Assembly: GCF_003024155.1 (NCBI RefSeq)
Contig: NZ_CP028136.1
Span: 2,356,001 to 2,420,000, forward strand
Direction of reading: 5' to 3'
Length of the DNA stretch: 64,000 bases
Source of the DNA: Christiangramia fulva
GTDB taxonomy: Bacteria; Bacteroidota; Bacteroidia; Flavobacteriales; Flavobacteriaceae
In this document: piece after piece, positions 8,622-18,600 of the stretch
How positions within the stretch are numbered: position 1 is the first letter of the stretch
Layout: each line of letters opens with the position of its first letter
Made by a program: the position numbers and the translations under genes
Notes under the pieces: model-generated
Databases searched by the model: none
Told to the model about the DNA's origin: nothing
Seen by the model: the letters and a program-made list of their open reading frames with translations, nothing else

Positions 8622-11600
8622 ATGAAAAACTTTCTGGAATTTAAAAGCAATCACTTCTTGCTTAATTGCAGGCAAAAATTGTTTTCGGATAACTGGCGGC
8701 AAGGTAGTTTTCTGATTCTCCTTTTCATTTTTTCTCTTAATTCGGCATTTGCGCAATCGTTTGCGGTGAGTGGCACTGTGGTAGATGGAGAAGATAATAC
8801 TCCTCTTCCCGGGGTAAACGTACTTGAAAAGGGAACATCTAATGGTACCATGACCGATTTTGATGGAAATTATTCAATCCAGGTTTCAGGTCCTGATGCA
8901 GTTCTTGTTTTTAGTTATGTTGGATTTAAGACTCTCGAAACTGAAGTAAATGGAAGAAACACCGTTAATGCAACACTTCAGGTTGATCAAAATTCTCTTG
9001 ATGAGGTCGTAGTGGTAGGATATGGCACTACTAAAAAATCAGATTTAACAGGATCGGTGGTTTCTATTTCCGGTAGTGATCTCCAGGAGCAGGCAAAATC
9101 CAGCGTGGCCGAAACTCTTTCCGGACGTCTTGCGGGAGTTCAGGTGTTATCAACAGAAGGTTCTCCAGATGCAGAAATAAATATTAGAATTCGCGGTAAT
9201 GGCTCGCTAACTCAAGACAGTTCTCCTTTGATAATTGTCGATGGTTTTCCCGTGAATAGTATGAGTGATATCAGCCCGACAGATATCGAAAGTATTTCGG
9301 TGCTTAAGGATGCTTCATCTACGGCTATCTATGGCTCAAGAGGTGCAAATGGTGTTATTATTATTACTACAAAAGATGGTAAAGCCGGTAAAATCGCTGT
9401 GAGTGTAAATGCATTTCACGGTTTCCAAAAAATTGCCAAAACTATTGATGTTCTTTCACCTGAAGATTTCGTTAAATGGCAATATGAATATGCTCTTCTT
9501 AGGGATCCTGATCACCTTGACTCTTATGAAAGATATTTTGGGTTATGGCAGGATTATGATTTGTATAAAGGCCAGGAAGGTAATAACTGGCAAAAACAGA
9601 TCTACGGAAATATGGGAGAGGTGCAGAGCCACGACCTGGCTATTAGAGGTGGGTCTGAAAAGGCTAATTTTAACTTCAATTATGCACATTATGATGTCAG
9701 TACCATAATGGTTGGTTCAGATTTTAAAAGAGACAACCTTTCCCTGGCACTAAAAAGTCAGGCAGGAGAGAAGGTAGATTTATCTTTTACCGTTCGCTAT
9801 TCCGATACTGAAATTAATGGTGGAGGTGCCAATGAGCAAAATGAAGTCTCTTCTGCTGATTCTCGCTTAAAATACAGCGTTCAATATTCACCAATCCCGA
9901 TCTCTGGTCTAACGACTACGAATACAGACGAAGCTCTGGCAGGTTATCTGGTAAATCCTTTTGTTGCGACGGCCGATAACCAGAGGCAACAATTAAGAAA
10001 AAATTTCAATATGTTAGGAAGTTTTGGATGGAATATTATCGATAATCTAAAATTTAAATCTGATTTTGGTTTGGATTACCGTATTGATCAGGATTATCGT
10101 TTTTATGGCCGGTCTACTTATTATTCCCGAAACAGACCTTCGGCAGAAAACCAGGGATTGCCTTCATTGGTATATAGTGACAGAAAACGAGAAAGCTTCA
10201 GGAATGCCAATACCTTTAATTACGATTTTGATAAATTGATAGGTGAAGATCATAGTTTGAAGTTGCTTTTGGGTGAAGAGATGATCGTAACCAAAAACAA
10301 TGAAGAAACTACCGAAATTCAGGGCTATCCCAAAGATTTTGATTTCGAAACTACAAGAAAATTAACTACACAGGGAATTCCTCAGAGCGTGGATAATTTT
10401 TATAGCCCAGATGATAAGCTTTTATCCTTCTTTGGTCGTATTAATTATGATTTTAAGAACAAGTATCTGGCAACTGCTACATACCGTGCGGATGGTTCCA
10501 GTAAATTTCTGGGCAATAATCGTTGGGGATTTTTTCCCTCGGCGGCCGTTGCGTGGAAAATTAAAGAAGAAGATTTTTTAAAAGATGTAAACTGGCTTAA
10601 TGCTCTCAAACTGAGACTAAGTTATGGTGAAGCAGGTAATAATAATATTCCATCCGGCCAAACTGTACAAAGTTTTCAGTCTAATACAACTACTTATTTG
10701 AATGGAATTCCCAATTACTGGTCGGCTTCAAGAGTTTTGGCTAATCCTGATCTGAAGTGGGAAACCACAGTTACTGAAAATATTGGTCTTGACTTTGAAT
10801 TGTTCAAAGGGATTTTAAGTGGAAGTGTGGAGGCTTACAAGAATCTTACTACAGACTTATTGCTTGCTTTTCGTACTCCCGGATCTGGATATGAATATCA
10901 ATATAGAAACCTTGGAGAGATTCAAAATACTGGTGTAGAAGGATCTTTAAATATCAATGCAATTACAAAGGCAGATTACGGTTTGAATTTCTCGTTCAAT
11001 GTATCAGCAAACAGGAATAAGATCAATTCGCTTGGTTCATTGGAGAATTACCAGGAGTATTCGGGTTGGGCATCTTCTCAAATTGGAAGTGACTATGCTG
11101 TCTGGGTAGATCATCCTGTGGGAACTATGTATGGTTATCAAAATGATGGCCGTTATGAAGTGTCTGACTTTAATTTTGATCCAGCTACCAATTCTTATAC
11201 ACTCAAGCCAGATGTTGTAGATAATAGTGCCGTTGTTGGTAATATAATGCCGGGTTCTTTGAAATTAAAAGATATTAACGGTGATGGTGTGGTGGATATT
11301 AATGATAATACTATTATTGGAGATGCCAATCCAGATTATACCGGCGGTATGGTAATTAATGCCTATGCATATGGTTTTGATTTTTCAGCGGCCTTTAATT
11401 ACAGTGTGGGTAATGATGTTTATAATGCAAACAAGATTCAATTTACCACGGCTAATGAAAACAGTCAATATAGAAACCTAAGTGGCGACATGGCTGATGG
11501 CCAGAGATGGACAAACCTTAATCCGGAAACCGGACAATTAATAACCGATCCTGATGCACTTGCAGCTGCGAACGCCAACACTACCATGTGGTCTCCTTAT

Positions 11601-11885
11601 ATGCGAAGCTACGTATTCAGTGACTGGGCGGTAGAAGATGGTTCTTTTCTAAGATTGAATACCATCACATTGGGTTATACTATTCCTAATGAAATTATGT
11701 CGAAAGCTGGTATTACAAAACTCAGATTGTATGCAACGGCTAATAATGTATTTATTCTTACTAATTATTCGGGTCTTGACCCTGAAGTTTCTACCAGAAG
11801 GAAAACCCCTCTAACTCCAGGGGTGGATTATTCACCATTTCCTAGAAGTAGACAAGTGGTATTTGGTTTAAACCTTAATTTTTAA
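8622..11885 (+). CDS. SusC/RagA-family TonB-dependent outer-membrane transporter
   Basis: 1087 residues. An N-terminal extension precedes a hydrophobic signal ending S-A-F-A-Q at about residue 45. A carboxypeptidase-regulatory-like domain follows (VSGTVVDGEDNTPLPGVNV, FDGNYSI, FSYVGFKTLE), then the TonB-box-like D-E-V-V-V-V-G-Y-G-T, the plug (IRIRGNGSLT, LIIVDGFPV, VLKDASSTAIYGSRGANGVIIITTK) and a C-terminal beta-barrel ending in F-G-L-N-L-N-F. This is the full SusC layout. With the SusD partner 7 bp downstream it should import oligogalacturonides or related pectin fragments into the periplasm. Expression is probably under LacI control because two ATCGAT palindromes precede it. Confidence 0.96.
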   Translation: MKNFLEFKSNHFLLNCRQKLFSDNWRQGSFLILLFIFSLNSAFAQSFAVSGTVVDGEDNTPLPGVNVLEKGTSNGTMTDFDGNYSIQVSGPDAVLVFSYVGFKTLETEVNGRNTVNATLQVDQNSLDEVVVVGYGTTKKSDLTGSVVSISGSDLQEQAKSSVAETLSGRLAGVQVLSTEGSPDAEINIRIRGNGSLTQDSSPLIIVDGFPVNSMSDISPTDIESISVLKDASSTAIYGSRGANGVIIITTKDGKAGKIAVSVNAFHGFQKIAKTIDVLSPEDFVKWQYEYALLRDPDHLDSYERYFGLWQDYDLYKGQEGNNWQKQIYGNMGEVQSHDLAIRGGSEKANFNFNYAHYDVSTIMVGSDFKRDNLSLALKSQAGEKVDLSFTVRYSDTEINGGGANEQNEVSSADSRLKYSVQYSPIPISGLTTTNTDEALAGYLVNPFVATADNQRQQLRKNFNMLGSFGWNIIDNLKFKSDFGLDYRIDQDYRFYGRSTYYSRNRPSAENQGLPSLVYSDRKRESFRNANTFNYDFDKLIGEDHSLKLLLGEEMIVTKNNEETTEIQGYPKDFDFETTRKLTTQGIPQSVDNFYSPDDKLLSFFGRINYDFKNKYLATATYRADGSSKFLGNNRWGFFPSAAVAWKIKEEDFLKDVNWLNALKLRLSYGEAGNNNIPSGQTVQSFQSNTTTYLNGIPNYWSASRVLANPDLKWETTVTENIGLDFELFKGILSGSVEAYKNLTTDLLLAFRTPGSGYEYQYRNLGEIQNTGVEGSLNINAITKADYGLNFSFNVSANRNKINSLGSLENYQEYSGWASSQIGSDYAVWVDHPVGTMYGYQNDGRYEVSDFNFDPATNSYTLKPDVVDNSAVVGNIMPGSLKLKDINGDGVVDINDNTIIGDANPDYTGGMVINAYAYGFDFSAAFNYSVGNDVYNANKIQFTTANENSQYRNLSGDMADGQRWTNLNPETGQLITDPDALAAANANTTMWSPYMRSYVFSDWAVEDGSFLRLNTITLGYTIPNEIMSKAGITKLRLYATANNVFILTNYSGLDPEVSTRRKTPLTPGVDYSPFPRSRQVVFGLNLNF

Positions 11886-11892
11886 AATTTAG

Positions 11893-13692
11893 ATGAAAAT
11901 GAAAAACTTAATAAAAACCTGTTCGGTACTTCTAATTGCCTGCATGGTGGTGTCCTGTGAGGAAGATTTTTTAGATAAGGATTTTCTGGACGCACCTGCA
12001 AAATCATCACTCGATGAATCCACTATTTTTTCAACAGTAGATTTGGCAACAGGTGCTGTAGATGGAATACTGGAGCCAATGGGGCAAACTAATTCTTACA
12101 GAGGACGATGGATTCCCTATTACGGATTTAATACCGATGTTGAATATAATTATAGTTCGGGGGATGAAGGTTCAGATGCTGATCTGGTGTATTATGATGC
12201 CAAACCCAACAATTCCAGAATGAATACCGATAATAATGCCTGGGCAATGATGTACCAGGGAATTGAAAGAGCTAATATCGTAATAAGAGGATTACGAAAT
12301 TATGGAAACCCGGAACCAGGTACCGATTTTGGTCAGCTTTTAGGAGCAGCTCTTACTTATAGAGCAATTTATTATGCAGATCTTTTAAAAACCTGGGGAG
12401 ATGTTCCGGCTCGTTTTGAACCCATTACAACAGAAACTCTTTATCTGCCTAAAACAAGTCGTGATACAATTTACAAGCGACTAATCAGTGATTTGGGAGA
12501 AGCAGAGACACTTGTGGCCTGGCCAAATGAAACTCCGGCGACTTCTACGGTGGAACGTATTAACAAAGCATTTGTTAAAGGATTTAGAGCGAGATTGGCA
12601 ATGGTAGCTTCAGGCTATCAACAATATCCTGATGGAATAAGAAGAAGTAATGATCCAGACCTTTCTGTTCAAAAAATGTATAAGTTGGCACTTGATGAAT
12701 GTCGGTCAGTTATTAATAGTGGGAAGGCTCATCTTGAACCGTCTTTTAGAACATTTTGGAAGAAATATAATCGCGAAGACTTAAATGCCGGTGGAGAAGC
12801 TTTATGGGAAATTCCTTTTGCCAGCGGTCGAGGTCGGGTATTGTTTTCATTTGCTGTTCGCCACCGTAGTGTAGACCAGTTTACAGGTCAACCAAGAGGG
12901 GGTACCGCAGGTCCTACATCTACTGTATTTTACGATTTTGATCAAACTGACACCCGTAGAGAAGTTACTTGTGTTCCCTATCAGTGGGGTACCGCTGTAG
13001 AAGGGATTGCCCAACAGGAACTTACCGCTATTGATACCTGGTATTTTGGGAAGTATCGATATGAATGGATGGACCGTTATGTGACTTCTACGAATGATGA
13101 CGGCGTTAATTATTTATACATGCGGTACGCAGAGGTCTTATTAACTGCTGCAGAAGCAGCTAATGAGCTGGAGGGACCGGCAGCAGCGGCTCCTTATCTT
13201 AAACAAATTCGGAGACGGGCATTCCCTTCAGACCAACAGGCCGAAAAAGTTGATTCCTATGTCGACGGACTTTCCAGTAAAGATGCTATGTTTAACGCAA
13301 TTGTAAAGGAATATAAGTTTGAATATACAGGTGAAATGGATCGAAAGATGGACCTTATTCGATGGAATCTTTTAAAGACCAAATTAGACGAAGAGAAGGA
13401 AAAACTAACGAATCTCGAAAACCGAACAGGCGAATATGCTAATGTTCCTACCACGCTATATTATAAGTATGCCGAGGACGGTGTTTCTTTAGAAATTTAT
13501 GGTCTTAACAGAGGGGAAACCGGAAATCCGGGTCCTGAATTTTCAGCATACCCATGGGATCAGTCTCTTGAAGAAATGATAAATACTCTTTACAAACCTG
13601 GAGTCAATCCAAATGAAAGGCAATTCTGGCCCATATGGCAGGTTTTTATTGACGCCAGCAACGGTAAATTAGTAAACGATTACGGTTACTAG
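11893..13692 (+). CDS. SusD/RagB-family surface glycan-binding lipoprotein
   Basis: 599 residues with a lipoprotein signal (MKMKNLIKTCSVLLIACMVVSC) and an acidic stretch just after the Cys (E-E-D), which fits the Bacteroidota surface-export signal. The N-terminal region has the usual SusD pattern F-L-D-K-D-F-L-D and Y-R-G-R-W-I-P-Y, then TPR-like helices. The second half contains Y-L-Y-M-R-Y-A-E-V-L-L-T-A-A-E-A, a strong SusD C-terminal motif, and F-E-Y-T-G-E-M-D-R-K-M-D-L-I-R-W. It caps the adjacent SusC barrel and delivers pectin oligosaccharides. It starts 7 bp after susC. Confidence 0.96.
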   Translation: MKMKNLIKTCSVLLIACMVVSCEEDFLDKDFLDAPAKSSLDESTIFSTVDLATGAVDGILEPMGQTNSYRGRWIPYYGFNTDVEYNYSSGDEGSDADLVYYDAKPNNSRMNTDNNAWAMMYQGIERANIVIRGLRNYGNPEPGTDFGQLLGAALTYRAIYYADLLKTWGDVPARFEPITTETLYLPKTSRDTIYKRLISDLGEAETLVAWPNETPATSTVERINKAFVKGFRARLAMVASGYQQYPDGIRRSNDPDLSVQKMYKLALDECRSVINSGKAHLEPSFRTFWKKYNREDLNAGGEALWEIPFASGRGRVLFSFAVRHRSVDQFTGQPRGGTAGPTSTVFYDFDQTDTRREVTCVPYQWGTAVEGIAQQELTAIDTWYFGKYRYEWMDRYVTSTNDDGVNYLYMRYAEVLLTAAEAANELEGPAAAAPYLKQIRRRAFPSDQQAEKVDSYVDGLSSKDAMFNAIVKEYKFEYTGEMDRKMDLIRWNLLKTKLDEEKEKLTNLENRTGEYANVPTTLYYKYAEDGVSLEIYGLNRGETGNPGPEFSAYPWDQSLEEMINTLYKPGVNPNERQFWPIWQVFIDASNGKLVNDYGY

Positions 13693-13722
13693 AACCTAAA
13701 AAAAGAATTAATTATTTGAATT

Positions 13723-15279
13723 ATGAAAGTAAAATATATCCTTAAAAGTTTACTTATAGCTATTCTGCTTGCAGCTACCGTAACGGGTTGTGATTATGAT
13801 AAGGAACTTATAGAAGAACTACCAGTAAGCAGAGAATTTGCGCCGGTAAACCTCCAATCTCACGTGAGAAATCAGGTGAATGTTGAATTGAACTGGACGG
13901 TTGATGATAATGCCAATAGTTATATAGTGGAATTCGCAAAAGATTCCCTGCAATTCAACAATATTGTAAAAACAATTGAAGTAAATCCGGATGAATTGCC
14001 GGTTCTGGTACCATTAGAAAGTGAAACTTTATACTCGGTGAGAGTGAAGACTATAAGCGATCGTGGTATTGATGATTCTTCCTGGGCAACTACGACCGTT
14101 AGGACTTTGACCGAGCAACTTTTCCTGGATGGCGAACCTGGAGATATCAAGGCCAAAGAGGCGACATTTAGATGGGTGCCTAATAGTGAAGTTACTGCAA
14201 TAAGTTTAAACCCGGGTGATATAACCTATACATTATCAGCAGAGGAGAAGGCAAGTGGTGTGGCCACAGTCACAGGCCTGACACCAGAAACCGATTATAC
14301 AGCAGTTTTGCTTAACGGCACTCAAAGACGGGGAGTAAAAGAATTTACCACTGGAATAGATATTGGTGATGGTAAACTGGTTACTGTAGAAGATGATCTT
14401 ATGCAGATGATAGCAGACGCGAGTCCTGGTGATATTCTTGTACTTGAGGCCGGTGATTATACCGATCAATCTGGAACAATTACCCTCGATAAATCGATTA
14501 CCATAAGAGGTTTAAGAAGTTATAATAAACCATTGCTTAAAGTGAACTTTGAACTTGTTGCTGGCGCTGAGGATGTTGCATTAATAGATCTTGAGCTTCA
14601 GGGAGCCGGGGAAGGTTCGTCAGAACTTCAGGATGTGGTAAGATATACTGGTCCGGGAAATTATAATTCCCTTTTAATAAGCGGTAGCAGAATTCATGAT
14701 TACTCACGTTCCTTTATTGCTGGTAATGAGACTGATGCGATCCTGCAAACCCTTACTGTTGAGAATAGTATTGTGTATGATATCTTTACTTCAGGCGGTG
14801 ATTTCATAGATTTCAGAAATTCTGATGTGCTGAATATTAATCTCATAAATGATACCTTCTACAACTGTGCTCCTAGTCGTGACTTTATTAGGTTGGATGC
14901 CAGTGGTACTTCTAATGATACTGGTTTAACAGCGAATATTCTTATTGATAGCACAACTATTTATGCATGTGCTGATAACGATAGTAGAAGATTATTGTAT
15001 GTAAGATTTGTCTCCAACGATGTAATAGTTAAAAATACTATCATCGCTCAAACTGCTTCAGAAGGTTATGCTGACAGATCTGGTATTGATGAATCTCCCA
15101 CATTTTTGAATAACAATTATTTCAATGCACCAGGATTCTACGATACCTCTCAATACATCTTTGATAACAATAATTATACAACATTAGATCCGGGATTTGT
15201 TGACCCTGCCTCTGGAGATTTTACGATCACCAATCAAACTTTAATAGATAATCAGGTGGGCGATCCACGTTGGAGATAG
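13723..15279 (+). CDS. Surface lipoprotein with FnIII and beta-helix regions (DUF4957/DUF5123-like, SusE position)
   Basis: 518 residues. A lipoprotein signal ends V-T-G-C at about residue 23, followed by D-Y-D-K-E. Residues about 40-130 and 140-205 read as fibronectin-III-like beta domains (NVELNWTVDDNANSYIVEFA; YSVRVKTISDRG; TYTLSAEEK). From about 220 the protein is a right-handed beta-helix: repeated short strands such as TITLDKSITIRGLR, VRYTGPGNYNSLLISGSRIHD and ILQTLTVENSIVYD. I assign it to the DUF4957/DUF5123 type often found third in pectin SusCD operons, by resemblance. No lyase Lys or paired Asp is evident, so a glycan-binding role is more likely than catalysis. It follows susD by 30 bp and is closed by a strong hairpin at 15311. 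Confidence 0.82.
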   Translation: MKVKYILKSLLIAILLAATVTGCDYDKELIEELPVSREFAPVNLQSHVRNQVNVELNWTVDDNANSYIVEFAKDSLQFNNIVKTIEVNPDELPVLVPLESETLYSVRVKTISDRGIDDSSWATTTVRTLTEQLFLDGEPGDIKAKEATFRWVPNSEVTAISLNPGDITYTLSAEEKASGVATVTGLTPETDYTAVLLNGTQRRGVKEFTTGIDIGDGKLVTVEDDLMQMIADASPGDILVLEAGDYTDQSGTITLDKSITIRGLRSYNKPLLKVNFELVAGAEDVALIDLELQGAGEGSSELQDVVRYTGPGNYNSLLISGSRIHDYSRSFIAGNETDAILQTLTVENSIVYDIFTSGGDFIDFRNSDVLNINLINDTFYNCAPSRDFIRLDASGTSNDTGLTANILIDSTTIYACADNDSRRLLYVRFVSNDVIVKNTIIAQTASEGYADRSGIDESPTFLNNNYFNAPGFYDTSQYIFDNNNYTTLDPGFVDPASGDFTITNQTLIDNQVGDPRWR

Positions 15280-15310
15280 TTAATAATGGTGTTTTATTTT
15301 AAATAATGAC

Positions 15311-15347
15311 AAAAGGGTATGTGTTGAAAAATGCATACCCTTTTATT
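15311..15347. terminator. Intrinsic terminator after the SusCD operon
   Basis: Perfect 11-bp inverted repeat AAAAGGGTATG (15311-15321) and CATACCCTTTT (15334-15344) with a 12-nt loop, giving a T-rich 3' flank. It is symmetric enough to act on both strands and separates the susCD operon from the methylesterase-lyase operon. Confidence 0.85.
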
Positions 15348-15631
15348 ATGACTAACATATCCTGATATTGATAAGAAAAAGATATTCTAAAACGATAAAC
15401 TTTAAAAAACAAACCTTTTTCCTTTTCAGAAATAAGCCCGACAGATTGATTTTTTAATTCAATTTTTTAAGTGGTCCAATTTTACGAAAACCGGAACCTA
15501 AAGACCTTTGGACGAAAACGATTTCGATTATGAAATTTTAATAAAAAGGCAGGATTCAAATAAAGTACAGGAATAAAACTAAAGGCTTTTATATAAAATT
15601 CTAATACTAAAATCAACTTAAACTTTATGGA
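15348..15631 (+). other. Gene-free leader before the giant methylesterase
   Basis: With the terminator this makes 352 bp without a gene. It is AT-rich and should hold the promoter of the 15632 gene. I find no clear TTG/TAnnTTTG pair and no copy of the ATCGAT operator. A weaker dyad, CGAAAACGATTTCG at 15513-15526, is only an imperfect palindrome and I do not assign it a function. Confidence 0.45.
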
Positions 15632-18600
15632 ATGAAGAAACAACTACAACTATTAGCTCTTTTCCTTTTGCTGGGATTATTTAAGGGCTATTCACAAAAT
15701 TTACCCGATGTCTGGGATTTTGGTGCTACCCAGCTGGATGCTTCCCAGTACAACAACATGTTAACCGTGGATGTAATTAATTCATGGTATGATGCTTCTA
15801 TCACTCCGGGAAGTTCAGGAAACGTTTTACCTGATTTTACCACTGGTATATTGAGCTGGACAGGAGGAGGAAATGACCGATTACGTACCACCAATACCGA
15901 TCTAACCCGGTACGATGAAAATATTAACGATTACCCCGATTTCAAAGGAAGGATCTATGTGAATTCCTCGGGAGCCACCGGAAGATACCTTAATCTTGAT
16001 TTGAATGAGGATGACGTGGTAACAGTTGTGGCGCGTAGTCAAAACGGTAATGGAAATATTCATTTTGATTATGTGGCCGACTCAAATCTGCAAAATGATG
16101 CATTTGCTGTGGGAACAGAGCCCACCGAATTGACTTTTGTTGCTAAAGAGGCAGGTAATTATCACATTTATGATGATACCGATAAACCCAGCTACTTCAG
16201 AGTGGTTCGGAAAAGTGCCACATATGCTTCTATTACAGGAAATTTAGATGTAACTGCTGCCCCTGGGATTCCTGACGGCTATAGTATTATTTTTACAAAT
16301 GCCGCAGGTAAAACCTGGAGTTCGACAGTTGCCGGCGGAACTTATAATGTTGATTTACCTGTGGGTTATCAGTATGACCTTTCCCTTGAAGGAGCTGATG
16401 GTTATAGTATATCCAGTGCTACTACTTTAGAGGTAACTGAAAGTACTTCATCGTTTGATGTTAGTATCAAAGACAATAACACTAGTGCCGCTGCCGAGGC
16501 AGGAAAAACTTACACCTACAGTTTTGCTGATGGTTCTGAAATTCCCCAAACCTCTTATACCTCGCTTCGGTATGATACTTTCCAGACTAACGATGGAATT
16601 TTTACTATTAATAGTAATACCAATGATGAGTCTCTGAAATTTGGATATCACGATTCAACCCACGGGTTAGTGATGTTTCCCGGAAATTCTGTAGATATGA
16701 TGGTGGCGGGGAATGCAACCATCAGTTTTATAGTTTGTACTTATGGATCGGCAACCGATGCTGTATTCGAATTTACCGATAAAGACGGCAATGTTTTAGG
16801 TTCTATTCCTGGCCAAAATATTGGTGGAGCTGATGCTTACGCATCAAGCTTTACTTACTCAGGTCCTGCGGGAAAAATAACAGCAACTCTGAAAAGCGAC
16901 AATTTTCCTACCGCCGAGGTGTACATTCATGGCCTTGTGATTGAGAACGCTGCCGCTATTGAACCTTCCAATGGGCTTGCAGATGTTTGGGATTTTGGCG
17001 CCGAACAGCTCGATGAATCTCAATATAATAACAGGCTAACAGTAGATATTATCAATTCCTGGTACGACGAATCAATTACCCCGGGAAGTTCAGGAAATGT
17101 TCTACCCGATTTTACTGCCGGTGTATTAAGCTGGATAGGTGGTGGAAATGATCGGTTGCGAACTACAAATACCAATCTTACTAGATATGACGAGAATGTT
17201 TCATCTGATGTATTTACAGGAAGAGTCTATGTCAATTCAAGAGGAGCTACCGGAAGATATATGAGCATTACGCTCAGTGAAGATGATGAGGTGAGCCTTT
17301 GGGTGCTCGGTCAGGACGGCGTGGGGAAACTTCATTTCGAATATGTGGCAGATCCTTCAATACAAAATGATGTTGCTGATGTTGGAGGAGAGGTTACCCA
17401 GGTAAATTTCGTAGCAAAAGAAGGTGGTACTTATCACATCTATGATGCTGCCGATAAACCTAGCTACTTTAGGATAATAAGAAAATCTGCCACTTACGTG
17501 GATTTAAGCGGAAATGTAGATTTGACTGAAGCTGCCGGTATTCCGGACAATTATAGCATCAACTTTACCAATGAAGCCGGAAAGACATGGAATGTGACTC
17601 CTTCTGGAGGAACTTATCAGGTAAGCCTTCCTGTAGGATATCAATATAGCCTTTCACTGGAAGACGCGAATGGCTATATCATCTCCAATGGAACGACTTT
17701 AGAGGTAACCGAGGCCACTACTTCCTATGATATAAATATTCAAAAAGTAGAGATCTATACGGTTTCAGGATCAATTATTGGTCTTGGGGATCATATTCAG
17801 GATCTAAGTCTGAGTTTTATTCCAGATCCTGATGCAAATAGCATATATGTGCCGCAGCCAGTACTGGATAAAGATGCCAGCACGTATACGGTTCAGCTGG
17901 AACCCGGTATTGATTATACGATTCAGGCCGAAGGTGTTAATGATTACTACATTCCGGATAACATTTTACAAATTTCGGGTGATACCAATCACAATATAAC
18001 TTTTGATCCCAAACCATTACAGGAAGTGACCATTGTTGCAAATGGACTTACTGATGCTCAAAAAGCTGATTTGGTGTTAACTTTTACCAATTTGAACGAA
18101 TCTGGGTACTCTTATACTTTTTCAGATATTAGTGCAGTAGCTTTAAGAGACGGTGTTTATAAAGTTAGCGCTAGTGGTCTGGATAAATATCCGTTACAGT
18201 TGGCTCCCACTTCCAATTTGACCATTCAGGGGGAAGCGGTTACAAAGACGCTGGATTTCGAAAACGTGACAAACTGGACGTTTGATGACGTTGTCATAAC
18301 AAATGATACAGAATTTTATAAGGGGCTTACCTTTACAGGAAGCATTAAGAACGAAAAGGCAAAAGGTCACCTCGTTGGCGGTAGCGGTGGAACTATTGAA
18401 GTACCATTGCAACCTGGCCAGAAAATGATAGTGACCTATTATTATGCAGCCGATTTCAACATTGATGGAGGCGATGCGATCACCACTAATAGCGGCAGTA
18501 CTTCACAATTAGAGCATGTTACCTATGTGTATCCCGGGACTGAAGCAGGTTCAGCAGTGATAAGTATAAACGCCACTACTTATATTACCAATATAGAGGT

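Noticed and set aside
14488..14501. AAATCGATTACC inside the beta-helix lipoprotein gene resembles the LacI operator.
   Set aside because: It codes for conserved helix residues (K-S-I-T-I), the outer TG/CA pairs are missing, and it is far from any start.
15513..15526. CGAAAACGATTTCG dyad before the giant methylesterase considered as a second type of LacI-like site.
   Set aside because: The palindrome is imperfect and not repeated elsewhere in the window.
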